The position numbers and the translations under genes were made by a program. A stretch of 64,000 nt of DNA, from the NCBI GenBank assembly GCA_003963435.1, contig RXJC01000050.1, positions 1-64,000 of the forward strand, in the 5' to 3' direction. The DNA comes from Bradyrhizobiaceae bacterium. GTDB taxonomy: Bacteria > Pseudomonadota > Alphaproteobacteria > Rhizobiales > Xanthobacteraceae. Shown piece by piece: positions 50,142 through 59,208 of the stretch; the first letter of the stretch is position 1, and every line of letters begins with the position of its first letter. The notes under the pieces are model-generated. The model saw only the letters and a program-made list of their open reading frames with translations. It made no database searches and was not told where the DNA came from.

Positions 50142-50602
50142 GCGAGTTCAGCAGACGAGGCGTCCTGAGCATGCTGAGCACCGTCCCGCTTTTCTCGAGA
50201 ACCGCTTCAGGCGAAGCGACCGAGATTAGAGTTCACAAGGATCCGAGTTGCGCCTGTTGCTCGAGGTGGGTCGAACACCTCAAGGCTGCGGGTTTCGCAG
50301 TCAAGGTCGAGGAGGTGGATGATCTGGTCGTTGTCCGGAAGAGGCTTGGCGTACCGGCCGATCTCGCGGCGTGTCACACGGCGGAAGCTTCCGGATACGT
50401 CATCGAAGGCCATGTGCCGGCGTTAGCTATTCGCCGGTTGCTGGAGGAGCGACCTGTGGCGGTCGGGTTGGCGGTGCCGGGCATGCCGGTGGGGTCGCCA
50501 GGCATGGAAGGCGGCTCCCCGCGAAAGTACGAAGTCGTTCTGTTCGGAAAGGGCGATCGTCGCCCACTCATGCGCTTCCTCGGCACCCAAGAGACTGATT
50601 AG
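50138..50602 (+). CDS. DUF411 metal-binding protein
   Basis: A 154-residue exported protein: a Tat-like signal (EFSRRGVLSMLSTVPLF), then the DUF411 domain (IRVHKDPSCACCSRWVEHLKAAGF, thioredoxin-like with a C-x-C-C site), with CHTAEASGYVIEGHVPALAI and MPVGSPGMEGG near the C-terminus. DUF411 proteins occur in copper-resistance clusters. It is last gene of the unusual nuclease-FliQ-DUF411 string. Confidence 0.8.
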   Translation: MSEFSRRGVLSMLSTVPLFSRTASGEATEIRVHKDPSCACCSRWVEHLKAAGFAVKVEEVDDLVVVRKRLGVPADLAACHTAEASGYVIEGHVPALAIRRLLEERPVAVGLAVPGMPVGSPGMEGGSPRKYEVVLFGKGDRRPLMRFLGTQETD

Positions 50603-50757
50603 CGATGCGAGCCTGGATACCAAACGCTCCGATTGCTTTGAAAAGGTGCGCCGGCTTCCCGGTTGACCCACTGCTGCCATCGGGGAACTCGTCCCAAGCT
50701 GAAAACCTCGGATGCTGGGGGCAAACGCGGAGTTTCGCTCAAATTTCCAGGCTGGCC

Positions 50758-50783
50758 GTAACCGGATCGACCGCGTGAACGAA
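50758..50783 (+). promoter_or_regulatory. SigF-type ECF promoter, sigma gene
   Basis: GTAACC, 16 bases, then CGAA: exact form of the Caulobacter SigF promoter. It overlaps the proposed sigma GTG codon (50775), so either a later start is used from this promoter or another promoter also serves the gene. Confidence 0.65.
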
Positions 50784-51359
50784 TATCAGCATAAGACGGG
50801 GCCGTTCCCCATAGAAGAAGAACTTAAAGCCTTGATGCTTGCGAGTCAGGACGGTGACGCGGACGCTCACCAAAGATTGCTCAAGCGGTTGAGCCGTCAT
50901 TTACGCGCTTATTATAAGGGGAAGTTGATAAGGGTGGGCCGGGGGGCGACGGAGGCCGAAGATCTGGTTCAGGAAGCGGTATTGGCGATCCACATCCAGC
51001 GACATACCTATAATCCGGAGGAGCCACTGACCCCATGGGTACACGCGATTGCCCGGTATAAGTTGATCGATTTCCTTCGGCGCACGCGAGCCTCGGTGGC
51101 CGATGTGCCGATCGATGAGGCCAACGAGATCACGGCGCATGATGACCATCTCAGCGCCGAAAGCAGCTTCGATGTCCTAAAGTTGCTGAATCGGTTGCCC
51201 GAGAAAATGCAATGCGCCATCCAGGCGGTTAAGATCGATGGACTGAGCGTAGCCGAGGCGGCACGGCGGTGTGGCATTTCGGAATCAGGCGTGAAAGTCA
51301 GCGTGCATCGTGGCCTTAAGGCGTTGGCGAGAGTGATCGCTCAGAGGACGGGAACATGA
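50775..51359 (+). CDS. sigF: ECF sigma factor, SigF-like
   Basis: A 194-residue sigma-70 family factor. Region 2 spans about residues 45-110 (GATEAEDLVQEAVLAIHIQR, PWVHAIARYKLIDFLRRTR). Region 4 spans about 130-190 (LNRLPEKMQCAIQAVKIDGL, SVAEAARRCGISESGVKVSV). It pairs with the NrsF anti-sigma gene, which it overlaps by four bases (ATGA). The start is uncertain: ATG 50712, GTG 50775, or later TTG/ATG at 50832/50835 if transcription begins at the promoter here. Caulobacter SigF answers chromate and cadmium stress. Confidence 0.82.
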   Translation: MNEYQHKTGPFPIEEELKALMLASQDGDADAHQRLLKRLSRHLRAYYKGKLIRVGRGATEAEDLVQEAVLAIHIQRHTYNPEEPLTPWVHAIARYKLIDFLRRTRASVADVPIDEANEITAHDDHLSAESSFDVLKLLNRLPEKMQCAIQAVKIDGLSVAEAARRCGISESGVKVSVHRGLKALARVIAQRTGT

Positions 51360-51997
51360 AGACCGACGAATTGATCACCGCTCTCAGCCTAGGTGTCGAG
51401 CCGGTCAATCGCCGGAGGGTGAACCGCACCATCGGTCTCGCCCTTGTGGTTGGGACGCTTGTGGCAGTTGTCGCAGTGCTTGTCGGACTGGGGGTTCGCG
51501 ACGATCTCACGACGCCTCGCGCTGTGGTCTTCCTCCTGATGAAATTGGCATTCGCTCTTTCAACCGCAGGCGTAGCCTCCGTCTATCTGGCGCGAGCGGT
51601 CCGACCGGGTGGCGAGCGGAAGATCTCGGTTGGTCTTTTGGCGATACCGTTCGCCGCGATAATGCTGCTCGCTGCCGTCAGCCTCGGTCAAGCGCCAAGC
51701 TCGCACTGGGATAGGATGGTGCTGGGAAGCGAGTGGCTCGAATGCTTCTTGTCCATACCGATAATCGCGATCGTGCCCTTTGCGCTTGCCATCTGGGCGG
51801 CGCGAAGGGCAGCGCCAACCAATCTGGTCCGCGCCGGCGCTTTGAGCGGTCTTGTTGCCGGTGGGGTCAGTTCGGTCGCGTATGCGCTTCACTGTGCCGA
51901 CGATTCGCTGCCTTTCGTTGCGGTCTGGTATGGCGGCACGATCGTGCTATGCACGCTGACCGGCGCAATCCTGGGGCCGCGTTTGTTGCGCTGGTGA
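51356..51997 (+). CDS. nrsF: NrsF-type anti-sigma factor (DUF1109)
   Basis: A 213-residue inner-membrane protein with six hydrophobic segments and a short cytosolic N-terminus (MKTDELITALSLGVEPVNRR), as in DUF1109/NrsF proteins. Two Cys (SEWLECFLSIP near 122; ALHCADD near 181) lie at the positions where relatives sense metal or oxidant. It should hold SigF inactive until stress. Confidence 0.82.
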   Translation: MKTDELITALSLGVEPVNRRRVNRTIGLALVVGTLVAVVAVLVGLGVRDDLTTPRAVVFLLMKLAFALSTAGVASVYLARAVRPGGERKISVGLLAIPFAAIMLLAAVSLGQAPSSHWDRMVLGSEWLECFLSIPIIAIVPFALAIWAARRAAPTNLVRAGALSGLVAGGVSSVAYALHCADDSLPFVAVWYGGTIVLCTLTGAILGPRLLRW

Positions 51998-52029
51998 AGG
52001 ACACGCACACTTCACCTCGACGTGAGCAT

Positions 52030-52055
52030 GTAACCGCCGGACGAATTGCTTCGAA
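52030..52055 (+). promoter_or_regulatory. SigF-type ECF promoter, secreted-protein gene
   Basis: GTAACC, 16 bases, CGAA, the same as at 50758-50783. It lies 55 bases upstream of the ATG at 52110. Confidence 0.7.
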
Positions 52056-52109
52056 TTCATCATTAGAAGCGCAGTGAATGCGCTTCGCTCAAACAATGAT
52101 GGAATCGAC

Positions 52110-52358
52110 ATGCTGGCGAAAGTCCTTCTTACGATCTCCTTTCTGACGGTGCTTTCAGCAACCGGCCAGGCAGGAACCACCATTTCGGACAAGCGATATT
52201 GGCCGAACGAAGCTAGGCAGTCCGCGCAAAACCGGGCTGATGTCTTGCGGCCTGACCCCAATTCTGCATTCGCACGTGATCGGGCAGGGGAGCAGTTTTG
52301 GCCCGTGACCGATCCGACGACCAGGTGGCGCTACCAAGGCGGTCCGAAAGGCCGCTAA
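52110..52358 (+). CDS. small secreted protein, SigF target
   Basis: An 82-residue exported protein: signal peptide (MLAKVLLTISFLTVLSATGQAG), then a short polar domain (KRYWPNEARQSAQNRADVLR, then EQFWPVTDPTTRWRYQG). No family is recognised. Its SigF promoter suggests a role in the metal or oxidative stress response. Confidence 0.6.
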   Translation: MLAKVLLTISFLTVLSATGQAGTTISDKRYWPNEARQSAQNRADVLRPDPNSAFARDRAGEQFWPVTDPTTRWRYQGGPKGR

Positions 52359-52372
52359 TTCGCGGCCTTAAC

Positions 52373-52576
52373 ATGATGACGTCGGCAGGGCGAGAGAACG
52401 AAAGAGTCCTCAAATCGGCTTTTGCGACAAGCGATGTGCGCCAGATCTGCAGGGCCGTCGATGCGGCGGTAGTTCGAGGCGGCATCGCCAAAGTTGCCGA
52501 ACGCGCGAGGGTCGATCGAACGACCATTTACCGGGCGTTTCGCCGCGAGAACCGTCCGGCTGGATACTATGGTTAA
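52373..52576 (+). CDS. small HTH protein, HigA/addiction-antidote-like
   Basis: A 67-residue protein: DVRQICRAVDAAVVRGGIAKVAERARVDRTTIYRAFRR resembles the HTH of the probable addiction-module antidote family (COG3636), which follows a RelE-type toxin gene. No toxin is present here and the C-terminus is short, so it is likely a remnant or a stand-alone regulator. The start at 52373 or 52376. Confidence 0.5.
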   Translation: MMTSAGRENERVLKSAFATSDVRQICRAVDAAVVRGGIAKVAERARVDRTTIYRAFRRENRPAGYYG

Positions 52577-52942
52577 CCTGCCATTCTCAGTGAAGCGTGC
52601 CAAAGCGCTTGCGCGCCAAAGCTTCCGCTCCGCCAGCTCTGGTGAAGCGCCGTCACGTGCTCATTGCTTTCACGATTTGGAGCCGAGTCCGCAGTCCTTC
52701 GACTTCTCGCGGGGATGTCCTGTCGTCGGCAGGGAGCATCGGTGGGTAACTTTCAAAGGCGAGTGCGACCGTTCCCTCGCGATTGACCCCGCTTAGCGTC
52801 CTACAGGGCTCGCTGTCGACGAGAGGCGGCGCTTTAGAACCGTCATCGAGTGCTTCACAGAGCCTGCTTTCCGACTTTTAGCATAGCGTTTTCGTGAAGG
52901 AACCGGGGTTTTCTTCGCCGGCGTGCCGTGGGATACTAGATC
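52577..52942. other. no gene seen
   Basis: Frames here lack ribosome sites and coding character. A promoter for the copper genes starting at 52943 is expected in the last 100 bases, but no clear -35/-10 pair stands out. Confidence 0.35.
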
Positions 52943-53290
52943 ATGGATTTTCGTCGGTTATTCAATGCTGTGTTTGCGGTCCTGATAGCCGTAGGCTTGG
53001 TGCTGGCGCCCTTCACGGTGCCGCCGGCCGCTGCTTATCCGCAGGTAGCCGACACTATGGCCATGTCGATGGCCGGCGACATGCCCTGCTGTCCGGACGA
53101 ACAGACGAACAACGGTTGCCAGGACTGTCCGCTCATCGCGATGTGCGGATTGAAGACGGCGCAGGCCGGCCCATCCTCGACCGAGGCATTGCCGCTGCGC
53201 CACGCCAATCGAACGCAGCATTCGTTCATGGACGATGCGCCCGCCGCCGGGCTCGTGCGTCCGCCTCCCGACCATCCCCCTCGAGCCTGA
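52943..53290 (+). CDS. secreted Cys/Met-containing protein of cus cluster
   Basis: A 115-residue exported protein: signal peptide (residues 5-32), then MAMSMAGDMPCCPDEQTNNG and CQDCPLIAMCGLK, a Met- and Cys-rich stretch that could bind copper. The tail is Pro-rich. It resembles DUF2946-type small proteins found beside cus operons. It is the first gene upstream of the FixH-like, CusB and CusA genes. Confidence 0.6.
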   Translation: MDFRRLFNAVFAVLIAVGLVLAPFTVPPAAAYPQVADTMAMSMAGDMPCCPDEQTNNGCQDCPLIAMCGLKTAQAGPSSTEALPLRHANRTQHSFMDDAPAAGLVRPPPDHPPRA

Positions 53291-53389
53291 TCGGAGCGGC
53301 GCTTAGCGCCCTCTGCTGCCGCGCGCGTTGAGCGTGCGGCGCTTCATGCCGCTTTCGCGGCAGATCCAGGACAATCGAGGAATCAAAAA

Positions 53390-53794
53390 ATGAAGACGTT
53401 CACCTACGCGCGCGCCGTCCGGGCGGCGCTGATCGCTGCTGCAATCGGCTCAAGCACGGCCGCTTTCGCGGACATCAAGGACTACACGTTCGAGCTGGTC
53501 AGTCAGACGGTAGAAGCTGGCCCCGACAAGGTCATCACGGTTCGGCTGATGAATACCAGGACCGGCAAGCCGATCCCGAATGCGGTGATCTTCGCGACCC
53601 GCCTGGACATGGCTCCGGACGGCATGCAGGAGATGGCCACCAAGATCGCGCCGGTACCGGGCGCCGAGCCAGGAACCTACAAGTTCAAGGCGGGCTTCGG
53701 CATGGCCGGTCGCTGGCAGCTATCGCTCGGCGCCAAGGTCCAGGGCGAGACTGGCACCGTCGAGGACAAGCTCGTCATCACGGCGCAGAAATGA
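53390..53794 (+). CDS. FixH/YtkA-like periplasmic protein
   Basis: A 134-residue exported protein (signal to AFA). The domain shows KVITVRLMNTRTGKPIPNAVIF, LDMAPDGMQEMATKIAPV and GFGMAGRWQLSLGAKVQG, an Ig-like beta fold of the YtkA/FixH type. It is thought to help metal delivery. The CusB start overlaps its stop by four bases (ATGA). Confidence 0.72.
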   Translation: MKTFTYARAVRAALIAAAIGSSTAAFADIKDYTFELVSQTVEAGPDKVITVRLMNTRTGKPIPNAVIFATRLDMAPDGMQEMATKIAPVPGAEPGTYKFKAGFGMAGRWQLSLGAKVQGETGTVEDKLVITAQK

Positions 53795-55209
53795 GCCGCG
53801 CCCTCATCGTAGGTGCCGCCGCCGCGTCGATCGTGGCGGCCGGCGCCGGCCTCTTCGTCGCCGGCCGGCAGCGGCCCCCGGCGCCGGCCATCGCCATGGT
53901 GGTCCCCGCAGCGGCCGAGGACCGTCGGGGCCCGATCTATTTCCAAGATCCGGACGGCAAGCCGTCGTACTCGCTTGTACCGAGGAAGACGCCCGACGGT
54001 CGCGACTACCGGGCCGTGCCCGCCGGAGCTGACATCAGCTTCGACGATGACACTCCGTCGGTAATGCCGCCGACGACAGCTGCGGCTGGCGGCTCCGGAG
54101 ACCGCCGGATCAAATACTACCGCAACCCGATGGGGCTTCCCGACACGTCGCCGGTGCCGAAGAAGGACTCCATGGGGATGGACTATATCCCGGTCTACGA
54201 AGGCGACGATACCGACGACGGGTCCGTCAAGCTGTCTGCTGGGAAGATTCAGCGCACAGGCGTCAAGTCCGAACCCGCCGCGGCCCGCGTGATCCGGCCG
54301 ATCATCAGGGCTCCGGGCACGATCCAGCTCGACGAACGTCGTGTCTCGGTGATCGCGATGCGCGCGGAAACCTATCTGCAGTCGGTCGCCGACGTTACCA
54401 CCGGCACCACCGTAAAGAAGGGCCAGCCCCTGATGCAGATCTATAGTCCGGCGGTTGCCAGCGCTGCCGCCGAATACGTGACGACCATGACGTCCAGGAC
54501 CACGGCGGGCGAGCCCTCCTACGGACGCGGCTCTCGGCAGCGGCTCACCAACCTCGACGTACCCGACGCGGTGATCTCCGAGATCGAAAAGACAAAGGTT
54601 GTGCCGGTGAGCGTCGAGTGGTCGGCTCCGCGCGACGGCATCGTCCTGGAACGCAACGCGGTCCAAGGCATGCGCGCGCAACCGGGCGACGTGCTCTTCC
54701 GAGTCGCCGACACGTCTGTCGTATGGGCGATGATCGACGTGGCCGAGCGCGATCTCGGCTCGCTTGCGGTCGGGCAACCCGTTTCCGTCCGCGCGCGAGG
54801 TTTCCAGGGGCGGGACTTTTCCGGAAAGGTCTCCGTCGTCTATCCGCTGGTGAATCGAGAAACCCGCACCGCCCGGGTCCGGGTCGAACTCGCCAATGCC
54901 GACCTCGCTCTGCTGCCGGATATGTATGTCGATGCCGAGATCGATACCGGAAGTCCAAAGCCCGTCGTTTCCGTCCCAGAGAGTTCGGTCATGGACACCG
55001 GATTCCGACAGGCGGTCATGGTGGACAAGGGGGAGGGGCGGTTCGAGCCGCGCGAGGTCAAGGTTGGCAGGCGTGGTGGCGGCTTCGTCGAGATCCGCAG
55101 TGGGCTTGAAGACGGCGAACCGGTCGTCGTTTCGGCGAACTTCCTCATCGATGCCGAGAGCAACTTGAAGGCGGCGCTGAAGGGCTTTGCCGAGGGGGCG
55201 CAGCAGTGA
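53791..55209 (+). CDS. cusB: CusB-type RND efflux adaptor with heavy-metal-binding domains
   Basis: A 472-residue periplasmic membrane-fusion protein. Two N-terminal heavy-metal-binding-like domains: YFQDPDGKPSYSLV at about 50 (degenerate) and YYRNPMGLPDTSPVPKKDSM at about 110 with Met residues as in CusB. The usual hairpin, lipoyl, barrel and membrane-proximal domains follow (RAETYLQSVADVTTGTTVKK; DGIVLERNAVQGMRAQPGDV). It links the CusA pump to an outer-membrane channel. Overlaps: ATGA at both ends. Confidence 0.85.
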   Translation: MSRALIVGAAAASIVAAGAGLFVAGRQRPPAPAIAMVVPAAAEDRRGPIYFQDPDGKPSYSLVPRKTPDGRDYRAVPAGADISFDDDTPSVMPPTTAAAGGSGDRRIKYYRNPMGLPDTSPVPKKDSMGMDYIPVYEGDDTDDGSVKLSAGKIQRTGVKSEPAAARVIRPIIRAPGTIQLDERRVSVIAMRAETYLQSVADVTTGTTVKKGQPLMQIYSPAVASAAAEYVTTMTSRTTAGEPSYGRGSRQRLTNLDVPDAVISEIEKTKVVPVSVEWSAPRDGIVLERNAVQGMRAQPGDVLFRVADTSVVWAMIDVAERDLGSLAVGQPVSVRARGFQGRDFSGKVSVVYPLVNRETRTARVRVELANADLALLPDMYVDAEIDTGSPKPVVSVPESSVMDTGFRQAVMVDKGEGRFEPREVKVGRRGGGFVEIRSGLEDGEPVVVSANFLIDAESNLKAALKGFAEGAQQ

Positions 55210-58200
55210 TCGCCCGCCTCATCTCCTGGTCGGCCCGCAACCTGCTGCTGGTGCTGTTCGGCGCCGGCTTCGCCGCGGCGGCCGGCGTCTACGCGTTGGT
55301 CCACCTCCCGCTCGACGCCATTCCCGACCTCTCCGACACCCAGGTCATCGTCTACACCGAGTACCCCGGCCAGGCGCCCCAGGTCATCGAGGACCAGGTC
55401 ACGTACCCTCTGACGACGGCCATGCTGACGGTACCGAAGTCGAAGGTGGTCCGAGGCTTCTCGTTCTTCGGCGTGTCGTTCGTCTATGTGATCTTCGAGG
55501 ACGGCACCGACATTTACTGGGCACGCTCACGCGTGCTGGAATTCCTCAATGGCGCCGCGTCCCGCCTGCCGGCCGGCGTCACCCCGACCATGGGCCCTGA
55601 CGCGACCGGCGTCGGCTGGGTCTACCAGTACGCCGTGATGTCGAAGGAGTTGAACCTTTCCGACACGCGCGCCATCCAGGATTGGAACCTGAAATTCGCC
55701 CTCGCCAAGGCCGAGGGCGTCGCCGAGGTCGCGAGCGTCGGCGGTTTCGTCAAGCAGTACAACGTGATCCTCGATCCGCAGCGAATGCGCGACCTCGGCA
55801 TCACCATGCCAAAGATGCGCGACGCGATCCGGGCCAGCAACGCCGATGTCGGCGGCCGCACGGTGGAGCTATCCGAGTTCGAATATGTCATCCGCGGCAA
55901 GGGCTACCTGAAGGGCATCAACGACCTCGGCAACATCGTCCTGAAGACCAATGGCGGCACGCCGGTCCTGCTGCGCGACGTCGCCCGGGTCGAACTGGGT
56001 CCCGACGAGCGGCGCGGCATCACCGAATTGAACGGCGAGGGAGAGGTCGCCAGCGGCATCGTGCTGCAGCGCTTCGGGGTCAACGCGCTCGACGTGATTG
56101 AGAACGTCAAAAGGCGATTCAAGGAGATCGCCTCCAGCCTGCCGAAGTCAGTCGAGATCGTCCCGGTCTATGACCGCTCCAACCTGATCTACGCCGCCAT
56201 CGACACGCTCAAGCGCACCCTTTTGGAGGAGAGCGCGGTGGTCGCGCTGGTATGCATGGTGTTCCTGCTGCACTTCCGCAGCGCCCTGGTGGCGATCCTG
56301 ATGCTTCCGGTCGGCGTGCTGATGGCGTTCGCGGCCATGAAGCTGCTGGGCTTGGGCTCCAACATCATGAGCCTCGGCGGCATCGCGATCGCGATCGGCG
56401 CCATGGTCGATGCGGCAATCGTCATGATCGAGAACGCCCACAAGCACCTCGAACGGGCGGAGCCGGGCAAATCGCGCATCGACATCCTGATCGAGGCCGC
56501 CTCCGAAGTGGGGCCGGCGCTGTTCTTCAGCCTCCTGATCATCACCGTGTCGTTCATGCCGATCTTCACGCTGGAGTCGCAAGAAGGGCGGCTTTTCAGC
56601 CCGCTTGCGTTCACCAAGACCTTCTCGATGGCGGCCGCCGCGCTGCTGTCGATAACGCTGGTCCCGGCGCTGATGATAATCTTCGTCCGGGGCCGGATCG
56701 TTCCGGAACACCGGAACCCGATCAACCGCTTTCTGATCTGGATCTACCGACCGTTAATCAAGGGCGTCATGCGCGCTAAGTCGATCGTGATCGTGATCGC
56801 GCTCGCCATGCTCGCGGTCAGCGTCTGGCCAGCGCGCCAGCTCGGTACCGAATTCATGCCTAACCTGAACGAGGGCACGTTGCTCTACATGCCGACCACG
56901 CTGCCGGGCATTTCGGTCACCAAAGCCGGCGAACTGATGCAGACCCAGGACCGGATCATCCGGTCGTTTCCGGAGGTCGCATCGGTCTACGGCAAGGCGG
57001 GGCGCGCAGCGACTGCGACAGACCCGGCGCCGTCCGAGATGTTCGAGACGGTAGTCAATCTGAAGCCGAAAGAGGAGTGGCGGCCCGGCTTGACGATCGA
57101 CGGACTGATCGCCGCGATGGACAAGGAGCTGCAGTTTCCGGGCGTTTCAAATGCCTGGACCATGCCGATCAAGGCCAGGATCGACATGCTGTCGACCGGC
57201 ATCCGGACGCCGGTCGGGGTCAAGGTGATCGGCACGGACCTGGTCGAGATCGACAGGCTCGCCAAACGGATCGAGCAGGTACTCAAGGTCGTGCCGGGGA
57301 CGTCTTCCGCCTACGCAGAACGCGGCATCGGCGGCTACTATCTCGACGTCACTCCCGACCGCGAGGCCATGGCGCGCTATGGCATCATGATCCAGGACGT
57401 CCAGGACACGATCGCGACGGCGCTCGGCGGCCAGGCCGTGACTACGACGGTCGAGGGGCGGCAGCGCTTCACAGTGAACATGCGATACCCGCGCGATCTC
57501 AGGGACAATCCGCAGGCAATCGCCAACGACGTGCTGGTGCCGATGCCCTCCGGCGGCGCCGTCCCATTGGGCGAGGTCGCCAAGGTCACGCCGGCGCGCG
57601 GGCCGACCTCGATCCGGACCGAGAATGGGCAGTTGGCGACCTACATCTATGTCGACATCCGCGACCGCGACCTCGGCGGCTACGTCGCCGAGGCGCAGCG
57701 CGCCGTCGCGGCCAGCATTCAATTTCCGCCGGGCTACTACGTGATGTGGAGCGGCCAGTACGAATACCTGGAGCGCGCCACAGCCAGGTTGAAGATCGTC
57801 GTCCCGGTGACGCTGCTGATCATTTTCCTGCTGCTTTACCTGAACTTCCGCTCGATCACCGAGGCGATGATCGTCATGTTGTCGCTGCCGTTCGCGCTGG
57901 TCGGGGGCCTGTGGCTGATGTGGTGGCTCGGCTTCAACCTGTCGGTCGCCGTCGCCGTCGGCTTCATCGCGCTCGCCGGCGTCGCCGCCGAGACCGGCGT
58001 CGTGATGCTGATCTACCTGAACCACGCGCTGGCGGATGTCAGGTCTCGGACGGAAGCCGAGGGCCGGCCGCTAACTCGCGGCGACCTCTACGACGCCGTC
58101 ATGGAGGGCGCGGTGGAGCGGGTTCGGCCGAAGATGATGACGGTGGTGGCCATCATGGCGGGCCTGCTGCCGATTATGTGGAGCACCGGGACCGGCTCGG

Positions 58201-58400
58201 AGATCATGCAGCGCATTGCGGTGCCGATGATCGGCGGTATGATCTCGTCGACGCTGCTGACGTTGATCGTGATCCCAGCGATCTTCGCCATCGTCAAAGG
58301 CATCGGATTGGCGTCCGAATACGACAACGGTGCCGGTCGGCCGCCGACGCGCACCAAGACGACGTTCCAAAGCGTACGTGTTGCGGAGCCCGCGGAATGA
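55206..58400 (+). CDS. cusA: CusA-type heavy-metal RND transporter (Cu/Ag class)
   Basis: A 1064-residue inner-membrane pump with 12 membrane segments and two large periplasmic loops. The helix-4 signature AIGAMVDAAIVMIENAHKHLE (about 398-418) is of the Cu(I)/Ag(I) HME4 type rather than the Zn/Co type. Met-rich export-path segments are present (MQTQDRIIRS; MPTTLPGIS). It exports copper from cytoplasm or periplasm. There is no cusC gene in this operon; the CzcC-like protein at 59744 may serve. Confidence 0.88.
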   Translation: MIARLISWSARNLLLVLFGAGFAAAAGVYALVHLPLDAIPDLSDTQVIVYTEYPGQAPQVIEDQVTYPLTTAMLTVPKSKVVRGFSFFGVSFVYVIFEDGTDIYWARSRVLEFLNGAASRLPAGVTPTMGPDATGVGWVYQYAVMSKELNLSDTRAIQDWNLKFALAKAEGVAEVASVGGFVKQYNVILDPQRMRDLGITMPKMRDAIRASNADVGGRTVELSEFEYVIRGKGYLKGINDLGNIVLKTNGGTPVLLRDVARVELGPDERRGITELNGEGEVASGIVLQRFGVNALDVIENVKRRFKEIASSLPKSVEIVPVYDRSNLIYAAIDTLKRTLLEESAVVALVCMVFLLHFRSALVAILMLPVGVLMAFAAMKLLGLGSNIMSLGGIAIAIGAMVDAAIVMIENAHKHLERAEPGKSRIDILIEAASEVGPALFFSLLIITVSFMPIFTLESQEGRLFSPLAFTKTFSMAAAALLSITLVPALMIIFVRGRIVPEHRNPINRFLIWIYRPLIKGVMRAKSIVIVIALAMLAVSVWPARQLGTEFMPNLNEGTLLYMPTTLPGISVTKAGELMQTQDRIIRSFPEVASVYGKAGRAATATDPAPSEMFETVVNLKPKEEWRPGLTIDGLIAAMDKELQFPGVSNAWTMPIKARIDMLSTGIRTPVGVKVIGTDLVEIDRLAKRIEQVLKVVPGTSSAYAERGIGGYYLDVTPDREAMARYGIMIQDVQDTIATALGGQAVTTTVEGRQRFTVNMRYPRDLRDNPQAIANDVLVPMPSGGAVPLGEVAKVTPARGPTSIRTENGQLATYIYVDIRDRDLGGYVAEAQRAVAASIQFPPGYYVMWSGQYEYLERATARLKIVVPVTLLIIFLLLYLNFRSITEAMIVMLSLPFALVGGLWLMWWLGFNLSVAVAVGFIALAGVAAETGVVMLIYLNHALADVRSRTEAEGRPLTRGDLYDAVMEGAVERVRPKMMTVVAIMAGLLPIMWSTGTGSEIMQRIAVPMIGGMISSTLLTLIVIPAIFAIVKGIGLASEYDNGAGRPPTRTKTTFQSVRVAEPAE

Positions 58401-58720
58401 GGCGGCTTATCGGATTTCCAATGAGCTCATTGTCAGGCTCCTCGCCACCTTGCCGATGGTCACACGCGTTCCAGATCCCGCTCCGACCGCAGCTCTTGAG
58501 CCGATCGCGCGCCTCGCGCTTAGCAAATCCAGTCGTGTAGTTGGAAATCGCGTTGGATAAGCCACCGATTTCCACGAAAGTGTGTCAGCGATCGTCGCGT
58601 CCTAGCTGTTGCGTTAGCGTGCGGGGGGCCGACATCGGCACGTCGCGGTCAATTCACACCTGTCCGCGCGACCGGAGCGAACTCTGGTCGCGCGTGATTG
58701 GGAGGGCGCCAGGCGCCTGG
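58401..58720. other. no gene seen between cusA and DUF2171
   Basis: Short plus-strand frames only. The convergent 3' ends of cusA and the DUF2171 gene leave room for terminators, but no clear hairpin with a T-run stands out. Confidence 0.35.
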
Positions 58721-58960
58721 CTACTTGTCGGCGTGCTGCCAATGGGCCGTGACATCGGCGCCTGACTTGTTCAGGTGCACGTGCTGGTCGACGTGATCGA
58801 CCCAATCGGTCGGGATGAAATGGTGATGCTGGCCGTCGGGCGAGCTCTGCTTCGTGAGCTTGATCTTGTCGGGGCCGTCGAGATGATCGACCTTGCCGAC
58901 CGTCTTCTTGTCCGACGAGATGACGTCCATGTGTTCCTTGATCTGTGAGGTGTCGGTCAT
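58721..58960 (-). CDS. DUF2171 family protein
   Basis: A 79-residue protein: SQIKEHMDVISSDKKTVGKVDHLDG, then IKLTKQSSPDGQHHHFIPTDWVDHVDQHVHL. This is the DUF2171 pattern (PRC-barrel-like beta fold), common in rhizobia. Function unknown. The ATG at 58960 lies in the conserved N-terminus; the longer frame to 59821 is antisense shadow. Confidence 0.75.
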   Translation of the reverse strand: MTDTSQIKEHMDVISSDKKTVGKVDHLDGPDKIKLTKQSSPDGQHHHFIPTDWVDHVDQHVHLNKSGADVTAHWQHADK

Positions 58961-59208
58961 TTGGAATCTCCTTGGGTGTGGAAACATGGAACTCGCGACG
59001 CCAAGTAAGGTTGCTTGCCGGCGATGCCTTAAGGCCGGCGGATCATGTCCGTTATGGGGCTTCTGGCGGTGCTTGCCCCTGCGGTGACGGTAACGGGGGT
59101 CCTTTTGCACCGTACATTCCCGAACAACCACTCGCTTACACTGGTCGGTCCCGTCGGCGTGGCGGCGACAGTGATCGCACGTGCGCATGTTTCTTTGCAA
59201 TTGAAGCG

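Noticed and set aside
57077..58540. 487-codon plus-strand frame inside cusA
   Set aside because: Shadow of cusA; no domain, and extends past the cusA stop without a ribosome site.
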